Origin: Topomyia yanbarensis
Lineage: Eukaryota; Arthropoda; Insecta; Diptera; Culicidae
Assembly: GCF_030247195.1 (NCBI RefSeq)
Contig: NC_080671.1
Location: 297,085,586 to 297,149,585, forward strand
Reading direction: 5' to 3'
Length of the DNA stretch: 64,000 nt
Part shown: piece after piece, positions 1 through 11,701 of the stretch
How the letters are laid out: each line of letters begins with the position of its first letter
How positions within the stretch are numbered: the first letter of the stretch is position 1
Made by a program: the position numbers and the translations under genes
Notes under the pieces: model-generated
Databases searched by the model: none
Told to the model about the DNA's origin: nothing
The model's input: only the letters and a program-made list of their open reading frames with translations

Positions 1-702
1 TATTTGGGCTTTTTCCAGACGATGGAAAATTCCTCCCATATTCCGCATTGGATAGGAATCTTTTTTGGTCCATGCATTGATACGTCGTGAGTCGTCATAT
101 TCCCTAAGCTTTCCGTTTGCTTTCCGAACGGGAACTAGAGCGCTGGCCCACTCCCTAGTACACTCCTCTATAGCGTCCATCCGTTTGTACCTCTCCAGTT
201 CAGCCTCCATCACGGCCTGCACAGCCGGGGAACAGCGATACAATGGCGTGCGCGAAGGTTTGGCCTCCTCACGTAAAACTATTTCGTGCTGCAATAGCGT
301 TGTCCTTCACAGTCGATTTTCAGTTGTACATGGGAAGAATCTAATTACCTCAGCTAGTTGTTTACGTTCCTCCGTTGTTAATTTGTGCTCGGTCTCGACC
401 GTTTCGGGGGTCGTTTTGGATGCCTCTGGTAACTCCAAAGCTGGAATATCTAGAGTTTCGTCTGGCTCGATTTGCTTCAGTCCCGGAAATATGGCGATCG
501 GTAGTATCGATACCTGTAATGTATCCATCTCAGGGGTTGGTTGACCAGTAGATTGAGCGATGTTGACTTGTTCGAAAGCATTCTCCCATAAGATCATCGG
601 TTGAATCCCAAATCTCTTCCAAAAGTCATATCCAAGCATCAAAGCCCGTGACACTTGAGGAACTACCAAAGTCGGAAGATTTTTCGTCACTCCCCGAAAC
701 TA
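1..702 (-). pseudogene. Ty3/gypsy-type pol fragment (protease end to RT start)
   Basis: Read on the minus strand from a TAG at 702-700, the frame encodes the end of a retrotransposon protease domain and the linker to reverse transcriptase (RT). The motif LMLGYDFWKRFGIQP and the later LTTEERKQLAEVI are typical of Ty3/gypsy polyproteins. An in-frame TGA lies at 309-307, and the same frame then continues to the window edge with HEIVLR, EWASALVPVRK and DSRRINAWTKKDSYP, the conserved opening of a gypsy RT. The protease active-site region is absent upstream of 702. The copy is therefore truncated at the protease side and carries one nonsense codon in otherwise good coding sequence; whether RT is complete lies outside the window. 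The motifs are seen directly; family placement rests on known gypsy RT signatures. Confidence 0.82.
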
Positions 703-1839
703 AATTGACAGCTTAAAGTTTGAGGACAGTGAGTCGCGTATCGTTTTTAAATTGACCGCGTAGCGCTCTCAATTCCTGACGCGTTGCTTATTCCTCTCAC
801 ACGTGGTCTAGTCCTCTCTCGCGCACACATTTTGACTCTCGCTGACGCTGGGTTACCAGAATTTCTGTTCTGTCGAGGAAAATGTTTTATGTTGATTGTT
901 GGTCATATAATAAAATACTTTTTGACGTTTATGGACATGTTCGTGTGTGGTAGTGTAGGTGTGTATGCTTATCAATTAGTGTGTGTGGGCGTGTCATGTG
1001 TATATGGGTGGATGTGTGGCGGTGGGTGCTGTTGTGGCTAACTATGGACCGATTTCACGCTTCTTACACTGAATACTTTCATGAATAAAAGACTCGTTTA
1101 TACTGTTACTAGAATGATTCAAACTCTAACAATATGCTTCCGACAGCCTTCGGGGGAGTGTCTAAATATCGATATGAATGAAAATTGAACAATAAAAATA
1201 ATCATGAAACTGAAGGCGTAAATGATTTATGGCCATACGAGTCACAGAAATTGGTAACAAGCATGTTATAACCTTATGCCGTTTTTCGTTTTAGACAGAA
1301 CTGAGGCAATTCCGGAAACTAACTGCTCTCGAATAATTTTTAGCATAAAGGACAGTTTTTCAGTCATTATGAAAATTCTGGTTGGGTCTTAATTATGGCT
1401 ATAACCAGTGCCTTTCCCTGTACACTTCGAGACCTATGTAAGAACCTTATTCTGTTGTAATATGTTCATGCTCCGTTCAGAATGGATTTTTCATCGTAAT
1501 ACTAGTCGTGCAATGAACCTGTGTGCTGAGAATCAACTGCGAAATCTGTCGAAATGGAAATCAAAAATCCGCAATGCTAATATAGTACATATGGTTCATT
1601 TTTACTAATTATCTTCGGAAGAATGGCTGCAATATCTTATACTAGTTTATAGAAGATACCAAAAGTCTATTCGTTTCAAAGATAACATTGGTACATCACA
1701 TTAAAATTTTCCAGTCCAAATCTAATACATTTACACTACTGTAATTCAAAAATCTGCATTATCTTCATAAAAATGTGTACAGTAGCAAAATCCCCGTTTC
1801 GTTCGAATTTAATTTGAAATTTGGCGGAAAAAACTAATA
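703..1839. other. No gene seen; includes a GT-rich stretch
   Basis: AT-rich sequence without a supportable coding region. About 930-1040 is a GT-rich low-complexity run that opens a meaningless reading frame. No repeat family was recognised in the rest. Confidence 0.6.
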
Positions 1840-2275
1840 AATTGTTTGGCCTATTTTGGTTCGATTGTGAAACAAATCCTTATTCTGTTTCTAAAATTTC
1901 TACAATGTTACCATTGCTTGGATTTGTAGTTCTAGTTCCTAAATACCATTCAAAGTCTCTTTGACCACATTTACCAACATTGAGGGCTTCGGAAACCCCG
2001 GTTGAAGCATCTAAATTCTAAATAACAGTTACATCCCGGAGATGGCTAAACCGATTTGACTGAACTTAGTCTCAAATAAAAAGTGTTGCGTTCCCATGAA
2101 CTAAGGGTTATGAAGAGTGGCCACTCAGAAAATTTCAATGCAAATTGATACCGCGAGGAAGGCAAAAAGGTAAAAAAAAATTGCTGAAATGTGTGTGAAG
2201 TGAAGTCTCGTTGACAATTGCACTGACCACCATAGACGGTTTCGGAAGTGCCCGGGAGAATTAGGCAATCTTTCC
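1840..2275 (-). repeat. Diverged copy of the dispersed 'ccggttccgg' repeat family
   Basis: The segments around 1945-2050 (cattcaaagtctctttgacc) and 2225-2262 (accatagacggtttcggaag) are the reverse complement of parts of the 1.19-kb units at 56-64 kb. A 'tagtctcaaat' block lies at about 2068. The copy is old and rearranged and has no coding capacity. Confidence 0.6.
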
Positions 2276-2940
2276 AAATAAACCAAGTCTAAAATAATTA
2301 TATTATACTCATAGACTACAAATAATCGAGATAGTAAAATGTCTCTGTGTATTTGTTATTTTAAAAATAGTAAGTTATAAAACGCTTCAAAAGTTTGGTC
2401 TATAGTGTATTGACCCTGTGTGGGACTCACTTTCATGCCAATCCACTAAACAAACTCCTTACTTTTCTTTCACCCTTTTTCCCCACTCAAATCAAGGTAT
2501 TACTTCGAGGGGGGGTCTCGTGGTGCGTTCATCGCACCTCTTTCTTTTGCTCACGAGATATCCGCAGATTTCTCGGAGCCTCACTTGGTCCATGAAATGG
2601 CTCGACCTTTTTGTCTCCATCTATTATGTCACCATTTAGCTCTCGTCTCAGTGAGCCCGATCTACTCGATCTTGTCCCCGGCAGCGAGTCTAGCCTAATC
2701 ACGAGGAAGGGTATCGAGGTCGATCTGGCGATTCCGGTGGAGCTTGGTGTCCAGTTCGCTGGTGCCCCAATGACCCGAACCCGGTGCTGCGTCGTGTACT
2801 ACTCAACTGGTCCCCGGCAGTGAATGTAGTCTACTCTGGCGGAGAGTTTCCTGGCGGTGGAATTTTCCCCGACCCGATTTGTTGTTTCACGGCGGCCTTC
2901 AAGTCGGCGGCGCTGCTTTGTTGGTCCCTTCGCCAGTTTC
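2276..2940. other. Unassigned sequence between repeat and LINE fragment
   Basis: About 2500-2930 is more GC-rich than its left neighbour and has open frames on the plus strand, but no motif is recognisable. It may be 3' sequence or a neighbouring element of the R1-like LINE that follows; this cannot be decided from sequence alone. Confidence 0.4.
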
Positions 2941-3772
2941 ACTGCAGCTCACAGAGTATACTCGACACTTCCACTCTTGTTGCCATTTGGCAACGAGTCC
3001 GCTCTGACTACTCTCCTTGCACTTCGTTTATTCCTCCGCTGGTTGCATTCCACGTCATCAGCCAGAGTGGTGCAGATGGGAATCATCCCGTCAATTACGC
3101 ATACCGCCTCCGACGGTATCATTCTGTACGCACTCGCGACAGGAACAGCCATTAGGTTCAGGTGAGTTCAGCGCAGCAGCCCATTTCGGTACGCATACCT
3201 CAGTATTGAGGATGGGGCACCCGCCAGGAGACGTCTCGTGCTGCATGTTACTCCTCAGATGTTCGGCATGATCCTTGTCAATACGTTAGTTGTCCTCTCA
3301 GTCTTCTCGCATACATAGTCGACATGGCTGCTTTAATATAATCAATCGTCGACCATCACACCCAGGTGCTTCAGCGCACACTCCGTTTCAATTGAGTGTC
3401 CACCGACGCTGATCACGACACACGGGATTTTTTTCGGTAGCTGACCAGCACTACCTCTGTTTTGTGGTGAACCAGCTTCTACTTGACATCAGCTATCCAG
3501 GTTTCCACGATGCCTATTATCGCTGCCGTCAACATCTCCACCTCCTCGAGGATCTCGCCGGTTATCGTCAGTACAACGTCATCTGCAAAGCCGACGATCT
3601 CGACTGCCCTGGGCAGTTCCAGTGTTAACACTCCGTTGTACATTATATTCCACAGCGTTGTATGTAGCCCTGAGGTACTTTCGCCGTGACTCTATTCGAC
3701 CTCTGCCCCATGCTAGTCTCATAGACCAGATCACGGTTTTGAAAGTAAATTTTCAGAACCTTGCACAAATAG
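2941..3772 (-). pseudogene. R1-clade LINE (K), 3' part of reverse transcriptase
   Basis: On the minus strand the sequence encodes, through several frames, the second half of an R1-type ORF2. It starts near YFQNRDLVYETSMGQ (about 3770-3690), passes the RT catalytic box GFADDV (about 3574-3598) and reaches the post-RT region (VASAYRMIPSEAVCVIDGMI, 3120-3060). The last part lines up with the same region of the intact element C. Frameshifts and stops break it throughout, so it is a dead fragment. Its first 86 bases (3772-3687) are repeated at 11702-11787, where the upstream part of the same kind of element resumes. This suggests that 11702-12699 and this piece were once continuous and were parted by LINE J. 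Confidence 0.75.
3687..3772. repeat. 86-bp direct repeat, left copy (matches 11702-11787)
   Basis: Same length as 11702-11787, with 8 mismatches counted by eye (about 91% identical). It lies exactly at the left edge of LINE J, so it may be a long, old TSD of J within the R1-like element K. Confidence 0.6.
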
Positions 3773-5508
3773 GCCGGGAATCAGGAATCAGAATATATTG
3801 GCTTAAATGGCACGTTACCCGTATGTAGTCGGGGATTTGTGCCTTGCCGTGTGTTTTCATCATTTCCTGGGCGGAAGGAAAGGACAAGGAAGTGTGGGGA
3901 AGTAGAATTAGAAGGGTGGGAAAAATAACAGCACAAAAACAAAAAAAAAACAACAGGTAAGTTAAACTCACAAGTAGTACAACTCGCCTGCGAATAAGCC
4001 TAAAGCTCTTTACCACATTGAATAAGAAACTTAAGTATGTCTCTAAATTTCAGTCGTCCAAACATGGTTTCGTATATATAAGGACGGCCGAGAACTCAAA
4101 ATCGCAATTGCGCTACCGCTGGACAGTTGCATATCAGATGATATGAGGTTCCTTAGTCGGATTCACAAAGATTACATGAAAAAGACTCAACGCGCTGAAT
4201 AGTTGCCATGTAATAATTGAGTTTGCAGTGGCCGGTTAAAGCCCTGGTCAGCATGCCGCAGGGGAGCTTCGAAAAATGTAGGAGATTTTTCGGAAGCACT
4301 GGGCACGGTTGTTCTAGAAACGCCTTTGTTTTGCAACACGTTTGTTAATTTCTCCAATAATTACGGTGCTCGGACGAAGCCCAGGACCGTATTTTTCCCT
4401 TATCCAACTTATCGAAATTGGCAGCGCGGGCTCAGGACCAACGAAGTCAATCGTTGAACCTGCCCAGGCCAATTCGTCAGCCCATTCATTTCCAGTAATA
4501 CCAAAATGTCCGGGCACCCAGACAAGGTAGATAGTGTTGACAATGCTTAGTTCTTCGATTTGGGCTCGGCACACGATCACTAGCTTGGACCGTGATTTGT
4601 CTGAGCTAAGGGCTTTGATTGCAGCCTGACTATCGGAGCAGAAGTTTATAACTTTACCAGACAAACTCAGTTGAAGGGCCGATTATACCCCGCACATAAT
4701 CGCTAAAGATTTCTGCTTGGAATACAGTACAGTATCTACCCGAGCAAATACTCATGGGTTCAAACACCACATAGCCCCTTGAAAAGACCTTAAACATGGT
4801 CCGTGCCAAAATTCACAACCATCAAGACACCATAAAATGGTCTCAATAACCCATAAATACACCAATATATGGTATTTTATATGGGATCTACCGGACCATG
4901 GGGATGGTGTTTTCATGGGTTGAACCCATTTTAAACACCCATGTCAAACCCCATGATCATGGGGGTATTATGGGCTTTTCGTTTGCTCGGGTACTTAGTG
5001 AGTGAGATTTTTCCAATCTCATTTCACGACAGTAGACACCAGCACCAGCACGTCACTCCATCAGTGTAACAGACCACTTGCGTTTGTTGTTGTTTTTCCA
5101 TATAGCCAGACAACCACTCCTCTCGAGAGGGAATCTTCACATGGAATGTCCTGTAAGGAAAACTACATGTGAGTGTAATATCGCTGGGCGCAAGAATATC
5201 TTCACCCCATGTAACCATTTGTGACCACAATCGTGTATGACTGGTAGCAAGATCAACATGGTTACTGTTCCAAAGCCCAGTAACCTGCAGTCTGTATGCA
5301 CATGATAGTGTATTTTGTTTGAGGTGTATGTGTAATGGTTTGATATTTAGAAGCTGAGTCGGAGTTGTGGTGAAAGCATCAGTCAACGCCTTGACTGCCA
5401 TTCTTTGCAGATGTCTGGACTGTCATCACCGGAGCGGCCTCTGCCACCACACAAGACATCCGTGTGACAGTATTGGATGTACAATTGTCGTGTAAATCCA
5501 ATAGTTGT
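3773..5508 (-). pseudogene. LINE J with RNase H domain, 3' portion
   Basis: Minus-strand remnant of a LINE ORF2 that ends in an RNase H domain. From 5508 downward it reads WIYTTIVHPILSHGCLVWW (end of RT), then an ORF from 5401 with CYTDG (first RNase H motif). After the MITE at 4739-4991 come FCSDSQAA and LVWVPGHFGITGNEWADELA, the second and third RNase H motifs (4640-4460). A terminal cysteine motif (CNLCESD...HLICNCP, about 4180-4110) follows, ending in a stop near 4009. A presumed 3' UTR runs from 4008 to 3773 and has no poly(A). Stops and frameshifts inactivate it. Its 5' continuation is the 41 bases at 11661-11701, beyond the inserted element A. The RNase H places it in the I/LOA/Jockey group; I cannot name the clade. 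Confidence 0.75.
4739..4991. mobile_element. 253-bp MITE inside LINE J
   Basis: The ends are cccgagcaaa and tttgctcggg, flanked on both sides by TA (4737-4738, 4992-4993). It interrupts J between the first and second RNase H motifs. It has no coding capacity; TA duplication suggests a Tc1/mariner-type mobiliser (inference). Confidence 0.75.
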
Positions 5509-5526
5509 TTTTTTTTTTTTTTTTTT

Positions 5527-6319
5527 ATTCATTTCGTTTATTTGATAGGCACAAATGCGTTAGCTTGGCGGTGCCAAATTCTTTTGTTTTTACATTTTGT
5601 ATATTTTAAAACTAGGAGGTTACAATGTTGAAATATTTTTTTTAAAAAAGAAAAATTTTACAGCTATCTTAAGACTAGAAATAAGATTCTATATACAAGA
5701 GAGGGGGCGAAAGATTTTTTTTATGAAAAAATTTTAAAACAAGGAATTCAATAGTAATAATTTTTAGGAAACATTTACAGTTATCTTAAAACTAACAATA
5801 TAGTTTGGTACACAAAAGGGGGAACAAATATTTATGAGAAAATTCGCAGGTGTTTTAAGACTAGGGATACAATTCTATTTACAAGATGGGGGACAATAGT
5901 TTTAACAAAGAGGTAAAATTACAACTATCTTAGAACTAGGAATACAGAATACAAATTTGAACTTTTTTAGCGGAGACTTATGCTTGGTCAAGATATTCAG
6001 AGGGGGGCTGTAGAAGCAGTTGCATCAAGGACAGGGGAGAGAAATCGTAGATGGTGACCGGGAGAGAAGAGCAAAACTTGCAACTTTCGCTCAAACGGGA
6101 GATCAGCGAAAGATTACCGCCTCAGTCTAGTAGGTCGGATTGGCGGATGGTATTCTTCGGACCCGCGGGGAATCCTTCAAAAGTCATCGGACCTTGAGTC
6201 GCTCTCGCTTCAGTTTCCGTAGTGGTAAGTGCGACGGCGGTTACATAGTTGCAGTCTGGAGCTGATCGGTCCCACAAGGCAAGAGAAAGCTTCTAAAACG
6301 AGAAATAAGAAGAGAGGGG
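5527..6319 (-). repeat. Element A 3' UTR with diverged internal subrepeats
   Basis: Between the ORF2 stop and the A-tail. About 5650-5950 holds four diverged copies of a block of the type 'ttacarctatcttaagact...acaagaggggg', 70-90 bp apart. Element B keeps only a shorter relative of this region (21723-21987). Confidence 0.65.
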
Positions 6320-9300
6320 CTAAATTGGGATATTTGTCGTTTTTATGAAAGTATAAATAAGGGACATATAGGGGAAATCACGATTTGCCAGTATATCTCG
6401 GACTGGGACATTGGGTGGTCTACCTCGGGCCCGAAGGGAATCCTTTAACTGAGACCTGGCGTCCAAGTACCCGGCGCATACCCAGACAACGTGCTCGATG
6501 TCGTGATAGCCCTCGTCACAAGCGCACAGACTACTCTCCGCAAGCCCAATACGCCGCAGATGCGCATCCAAGGTGTAGTGATTGGACATAAGTCGGGACA
6601 TTACACGAATAAAATCCCGACCCACATCCATCCCCCTGAACCAAGGCTTCGTTGATACCTTTGGGATAATGGAATGTAGCCATCGTCCAAGTTCACCATT
6701 GCTCCACGAGGTTTGCCAACTGTTGAGTGTCCTCTGACGACAAATACTAAAAAATTCGTTGAAGCAGATTGGTCTTTCGTATATGTCACCATTTAATGCG
6801 CCCACCTTTGCTAATGAGTCGGCCTTTTCATTGCCCGGGATAGAGCAATGAGAGGGGACCCAAACAAAAGTAATTTGATAAGATTTTTCAGATAACGTAC
6901 ACAAGGACTCCCGTATCTTCCCCAGGAAATATGGGAATTGCTTTTTGGGCTTCATCGCACGAAGAGCCTCGATGGAGCTGAGGCTGTCCGAAATGATGAA
7001 GTAGTGATCTGTGGGCAGAGTGTCGATGATCCCAAGGGTGTACTGAATTGCAGCTAACTCTGCAACGTAAACTGAAGCGGGATCATTGAGCTTGAATGAA
7101 GCGGTGATAGTATTGTTGAAGATACCGAAGCCAGTGGACCCATCGAGATTTGATCCGTCAGTGTAGAACATTTTGTCACAGTCGACTTCTCGGAATTTAT
7201 TATAAAATATATTGGGGATCACTTGCGGGCGTATATGGTCCGGGATTCCACGAATCTCTTCCTTCATGGATGTGTCGAAGAATACAGTAGAATCAGAAGT
7301 ATCTAGGAAACGAACACGGCTGGGAGTATATGAAGAAGGATTAATGCTCTGTGTCATGTAGTCGAAGTACAAGGCCATAAATCGGGTTTGAGAATTAAGC
7401 TCGACGAGCCTCTCGAAGTTTTCAATCACCAACGGGTTCAGAATGTCGCATCGGATGAGCAATCGATATGAGAGTTCCCAAAATCGATTTTTTAGCGGAA
7501 GAACGCCCGCCAGCACTTCGAGACTCATCGTATGGGTCGAGTGCATGCAACCCAAGGCAATGCGCAAGCAACGATACTGGATTCTCTCCAGTTTGATGAA
7601 GTGTATGTTCGCAGCGGAGCGGAAACAGAAACACCCGTACTCCATCACCGACAATATCGTTGTTTGGTATAACCTGATCAGGTCTCCTGGGTGAGCACCC
7701 CACCATGTTCCAGTTATTGTTCGGAGAAAATTGATCCTTTGTTGGCATTTCTGTTTCAGATACCTAATGTGACATCCCCAGGTACCTTTAGAGTCGAACC
7801 AGACCCCGAGATATTTAAATGTGAAAACCTGGTTGATCGTTGCACCCATTAATAGAAGCTGGAGTTGCGCCGGCTCACGCTTCCTAGAAAAAACAACCAA
7901 CTCAGTTTACTCCGTGGAGAACTCAATACCCAGCTGAAGAGCCCAAGCAGACAAATTGTCCAAGGTATTTTGTAATGGTCCTTGCAAGTCGGCAGCTTTG
8001 GGCCCTGTAACAGAGACCACCCCGTCGTCTGCAAGTTGCCTTAGCGTGCATGAATTGGCAAGACAATCGTCAATGTCATTCACGTAAAAATTGTAGAGCA
8101 GGGGACTTAGACATGAGCCCTGGGGAAGACCCATGTAGCTAAATCGCGATGTTGTTAAATCGCCATGCGAAAAGTGCATGTGCTTTTCAGACAACAGGTT
8201 TAGCAAAAAGTTATTTAAAATTGGCGAAAGACCATGCTGGTGCAGCTTCTCTGACAGAATGTTGATAGAAACTGAGTCAAAAGCCCCCTTAATATCCAAG
8301 AAGACTGATGCCATCTGCTCTTTGTTAGCATAGGCCATTTGGATTTCTGTAGAAAGCAACGCAAGGCAATCGTTCGTCCCTTTGCCTTTGCGGAAGCCAA
8401 ATTGTGTATCTGACAGTAAGCCATTTGCTTCAACCCAATTGTCGAGGCGAAACAAGATCATTTTCTCGAACAACTTCCGAATACAGGACAGCATTGCAAT
8501 CGGCCGATATGAGTTGTGGTCGGAGGCTGGTTTTCCTGGTTTTTGGATGGCGATGACCTTCACTTGCCTCCAGTCATGAGGGACAATGTTACCCTCAAGA
8601 AACTTGTTAAATAAATTCAACAAGCGCCTTTTTGCAGTGTCAGGTAGATTCTTCAGCAAGTTGAATTTGATTCTGTCTAACCCTGGGGCGTTATTGTTGC
8701 ATGATAAGACAGCAAGTGAGAACTCCACCATCGAAAACGGTGTTTCGTTCGCGGTATCGTGAGGAGACGCGGCGCGGTACGTTTTCTGTACCGGGACAGA
8801 GTCCGGACAGATCTTCTTGGCGAAAGCAAATATCCAACGGTTTGAATATTCCACGTTCTCGTTGGTACTATTACGGTTACGCATACGTCGAGCCGTACCC
8901 CAAAGAGTGCTCATCGCTGTTTCTCTCGTTAACCCGTCGACGAACCGGCGCCAATAACTGCGTTTTTTGGCTTTCATTAGACTCTTCATTCGCCTTTCTA
9001 ACGACGCGTACTGTAGATAGCTAGCGGGCAACCCGTCTTCCCGGAAGGCCTTATATGCAGTGGACTTTTCCGCGTACAGCTCTGAGCACTCTTTATCCCA
9101 CCACAGGGTGGGAGACCGTCCATGGGTATTCGCGCTGGGTACTGGTTTAGTCTGAGCTTGATTCGCACTGTCGAGAATCAAGCCAGCCAAAAACCTGTAC
9201 TCTTCCTCCGGAGGAAGTTCTTGAGTGGATTCGATTTTAACGGATATCGCGGTCGCGTAACTCTTCCAATCAATGTTCCGTGTGAGGTCATACGATACAT

Positions 9301-10006
9301 TGATTGTTTCCGATGGTCTTGAACCGTTAGCAATTGAAATCACGATAGGCAAATGGTCGCTACCGTGGGGATCAGGGATCACCTTCCACATGCAATCTAA
9401 CTGTAGCGAAGTCGAGCATAGAGATAAATCCAACGCGCTTGCGCGTGCTGGTGGTATAGGAATCCGCGTCATTTCTCCCGTGTTTAAGATAGTCATGTTG
9501 AAATTATCGCAAAGATCTTGGATTAATGTTGATCTGTTATCATCATGAAGACAGCCCCATACCGTACCGTGCGAGTTAAAGTCTCCCAGAACTAGCCGCG
9601 GTGCCGGTAAGGATTCCGTGATATTACAAAGCGTTCGGTGCCCTACCGATGCTCTAGGAGGAATGTAGATGGAAGCAATGCAAAGGTCTTTACCTTTGAT
9701 TAAAACTTGACAAGCGACAATTTCAATGCCTGGTGTCGAAGGGAGGTTAATTCGGTTGAAAGAATAGCACTTTTTGATCCCCAAAAGTACTCCTCCATAG
9801 GGGTTTTCTCGATCCAGACGAATTATATTAAAGTCGTGGAAGTTGAGATTTATATCGGAAGTTAACCAAGTTTCACATAATGCGAAAGCATCACATTTTA
9901 AACTATTTAGTAAAAATTTAAAGGAATCGATTTTCGGGAGGATACTTCTGCTGTTCCACTGTAGAACAGTGATCGAATCGGTGACCTCGTTCGATGACTT
10001 AGCCAT
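6320..10006 (-). pseudogene. Element A ORF2: APE endonuclease - RT - RNase H, one nonsense codon
   Basis: The ATG at 10006 (MAKSSNEV) overlaps the ORF1 stop by 8 bases. The polyprotein is about 1,228 residues long. It begins with an APE-type endonuclease (LQWNSRS, CETWL, LGDFNSHG, PHGSDHLPI; 9960-9330). RT follows with YRPIAMLSCIRK, FGFRKGKGTND, FLDIKGAFDS, GLPQGSCLSPLL and the catalytic RQLADDG (8540-8020). RNase H follows with FYTDGS, VAELAAI, ISDSLSSIEAL and NEKADSLAK (7170-6810), then a cysteine motif CACDEGYHDIEHVVWVC near 6530-6470. The only break seen is TAA at 7909-7907, right after STE, where element B has AAA (Lys). The frame is otherwise uninterrupted to the stop at 6320. Reverse transcription by this copy would need suppression of that stop; decay is the simpler reading. 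Confidence 0.88.
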
Positions 10007-11362
10007 CGAAGGATACGATCGCTGCAAGGAGGGGCCATTTAGTAGTCAACTGCTTCAAAAATGTTTGCACTATAGGGAGAAAACGTATCAGAAGGCTTTT
10101 AAGAGGATCAGTAACATTGAAAGCTGTGAAAATTAAGTCCACTATGTCAGAAAATTTCATTAGTCCGCTACTGGACTGAGTATCTGTTTGAAAAAAGGGG
10201 ACACTTGGGGTTTTTGGTGTCCCTGGAAGTGGTGGGTACTCCTTGTTAGAATTAATATTTCCAAGTCCTGGAGCAAATTGCTTCGGCTTTTGTGCATCAC
10301 TTCCGTTGGATTTATTGATTGCGGTTAGCGCACTCTGAGTGGACGACACCTTGGCACCCTTACGAGGCAATGTAGGGGAGGCTGGATTTCTCCTCTTCCT
10401 GGATTCCCCTGGGTTAACCAATGATGTTCCCTCTTGTGGGTCGTCAGATTCTTGCTCAACGCCAGCCAAAAGAGCAAAGGAATTTTCGGAAGGGACAGAT
10501 GGCGAAGCATTCTTTAGCATTTCTGCATAAGAGTGCCTCGAGCGATCCTTAAGGGAGCGCTTAATTTTATCCCCGCGCTGCTTGTACGCAGGGCATGATT
10601 TAAGAGCATGTGAAGGGCCCCCGCAGTAAATACACTTCTCAGTTTCTCCACCGCAAGCGTCATCCTCATGCTCTCCCTCGCATTTGCCGCACCGTTTTTT
10701 ATTGCCACAATAAGTGGCTGTGTGGCCCAGTTGCTTGCAATTGCTGCAGTTCATTACCCGCGGTACAAATAGGCGAACAGGTAGGCGAACCTTATCCAGG
10801 AGGACATAGTTGGGAAGAGCAGATCCGGAGAAAGTCACCCGAACGAGTCTGACGGAGAATAAGTTGTCTTATCATTTTCAGTTTTTGCGGAATACAATTG
10901 CTTGCATTCCAGAATTTTCACCTTTTGAAGTGAAGGGTCCTTAAAGCAGCCAACCCCGTACTTCAACAGGTCTTCGCACTTTAGACCCGGTTCGGCGACG
11001 ACCCCATCGATCTCCACAACTCTACAAGGCACTTACACTTTGAATTGCCTCGTAAAACGCTCGCTGCGAGCAATCTGGTTTGCCTGGTCGAGGTCATTTA
11101 CTATAACGCGTATCTTATTAGCTCGAACACGTGTTATCTGAGCCACGGACGGGTAGTTGGCAGTCAGCTCCCGTGAGATTTCTAGAATATTGGGCGATTT
11201 CGTGTTGGGCCGGAAATACACCACCCAGGGTCCAGTCGAACTGGCTGGGTATGTTTTAATACGGGGAGGACTGGGGGAATCAGGGGAGGGAGTAATTTCG
11301 GGTTTATCCGGTATATCCATGGGAATATCATTCCCATCCAATGTTACTTCGCCCTCGGCCAT
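9999..11362 (-). pseudogene. Element A ORF1: Gag-like zinc-knuckle protein, broken
   Basis: Starts at ATG 11362 (MAEGEVTLDG) and would give about 455 residues of an RNA-binding Gag-like protein that packages the element RNA. The N-terminal part (TGPWVVYFRP...) is followed by a basic middle and three CCHC knuckles at 10760-10610 (CSNCKQLGHTATYC, CGKCEGEHEDDAC, CIYCGGPSHALKSC). A Pro/Ser-rich tail ends at TAA 10001-9999. Two lesions are visible against element B: a TAA at 11035-11033 where B has Tyr, and a one-base deletion near 10842 (B reads TTTCGAGTG, A reads TTCGGGTG). The product is therefore dead in this copy. The last codons overlap the ORF2 start (ATGGCTAA). Confidence 0.85.
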
Positions 11363-11648
11363 TTAGGCACGAGGATAACACGTGGTGTAAACGAGAGATG
11401 AAACTTATATTCAGGGGAAAGGGCATAAGTAGAGACCGATCGGGGAAAGGGAAATGAAAGAAAAAAAAATACTTAGCTTATATAGCGGCGATTCCGGCTA
11501 TTCTGGTATTCACTTCACCAGCCTGGGCACCGGCGAACAAAGACTGCCTCGAACAATGGTTGACCTTCACTGACAATTTATTCTTGTTCACTTTATGCAC
11601 AGCACCAGAAAACGAACTGCTTCGATCGAGAGCTCGGAGAGTTATGAC

Positions 11649-11701
11649 TCCAATAGTTGTATTTAGGTTTGAGACCCCAGGTCTTTCCAAAAGTTCGTCT
11701 C
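11649..11701 (-). pseudogene. TSD of A plus 5' remnant of LINE J
   Basis: 11649-11660 is the second copy of the 12-bp TSD of element A. 11661-11701 reads TFGKTWGLKPK on the minus strand, the RT stretch expected just before WIYTTIVHP at 5508. This shows that J continued here before A inserted and that J is 5'-truncated at about 11701. Confidence 0.7.

Larger units (their letters stand above)
5509..11648 (-). mobile_element. Element A: complete I-clade LINE (MosquI-like), inactivated
   Basis: Full-length non-LTR retrotransposon on the minus strand. Its 5' end is at 11648, followed by a ~286-bp 5' UTR, ORF1 (11362-9999), ORF2 (10006-6320), a 3' UTR and an A-tail seen as a T-run at 5509-5526. 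A 12-bp direct repeat, tccaatagttgt, flanks it at 5497-5508 and 11649-11660 and is read as the TSD. The flanks belong to LINE J: on either side the minus strand reads TWGLKPKYNY and WIYTTIVHP, continuous RT sequence once A is removed. APE-type endonuclease, RT, RNase H and two-ORF layout with zinc-knuckle ORF1 fit the I clade. Element B (21723-32861) is a second member. One frameshift and two nonsense codons make A non-autonomous. Confidence 0.9.

Noticed and set aside
784..1041. 85-codon plus-strand frame ending in Cys/Gly
   Set aside because: Mostly a GT-rich low-complexity run.
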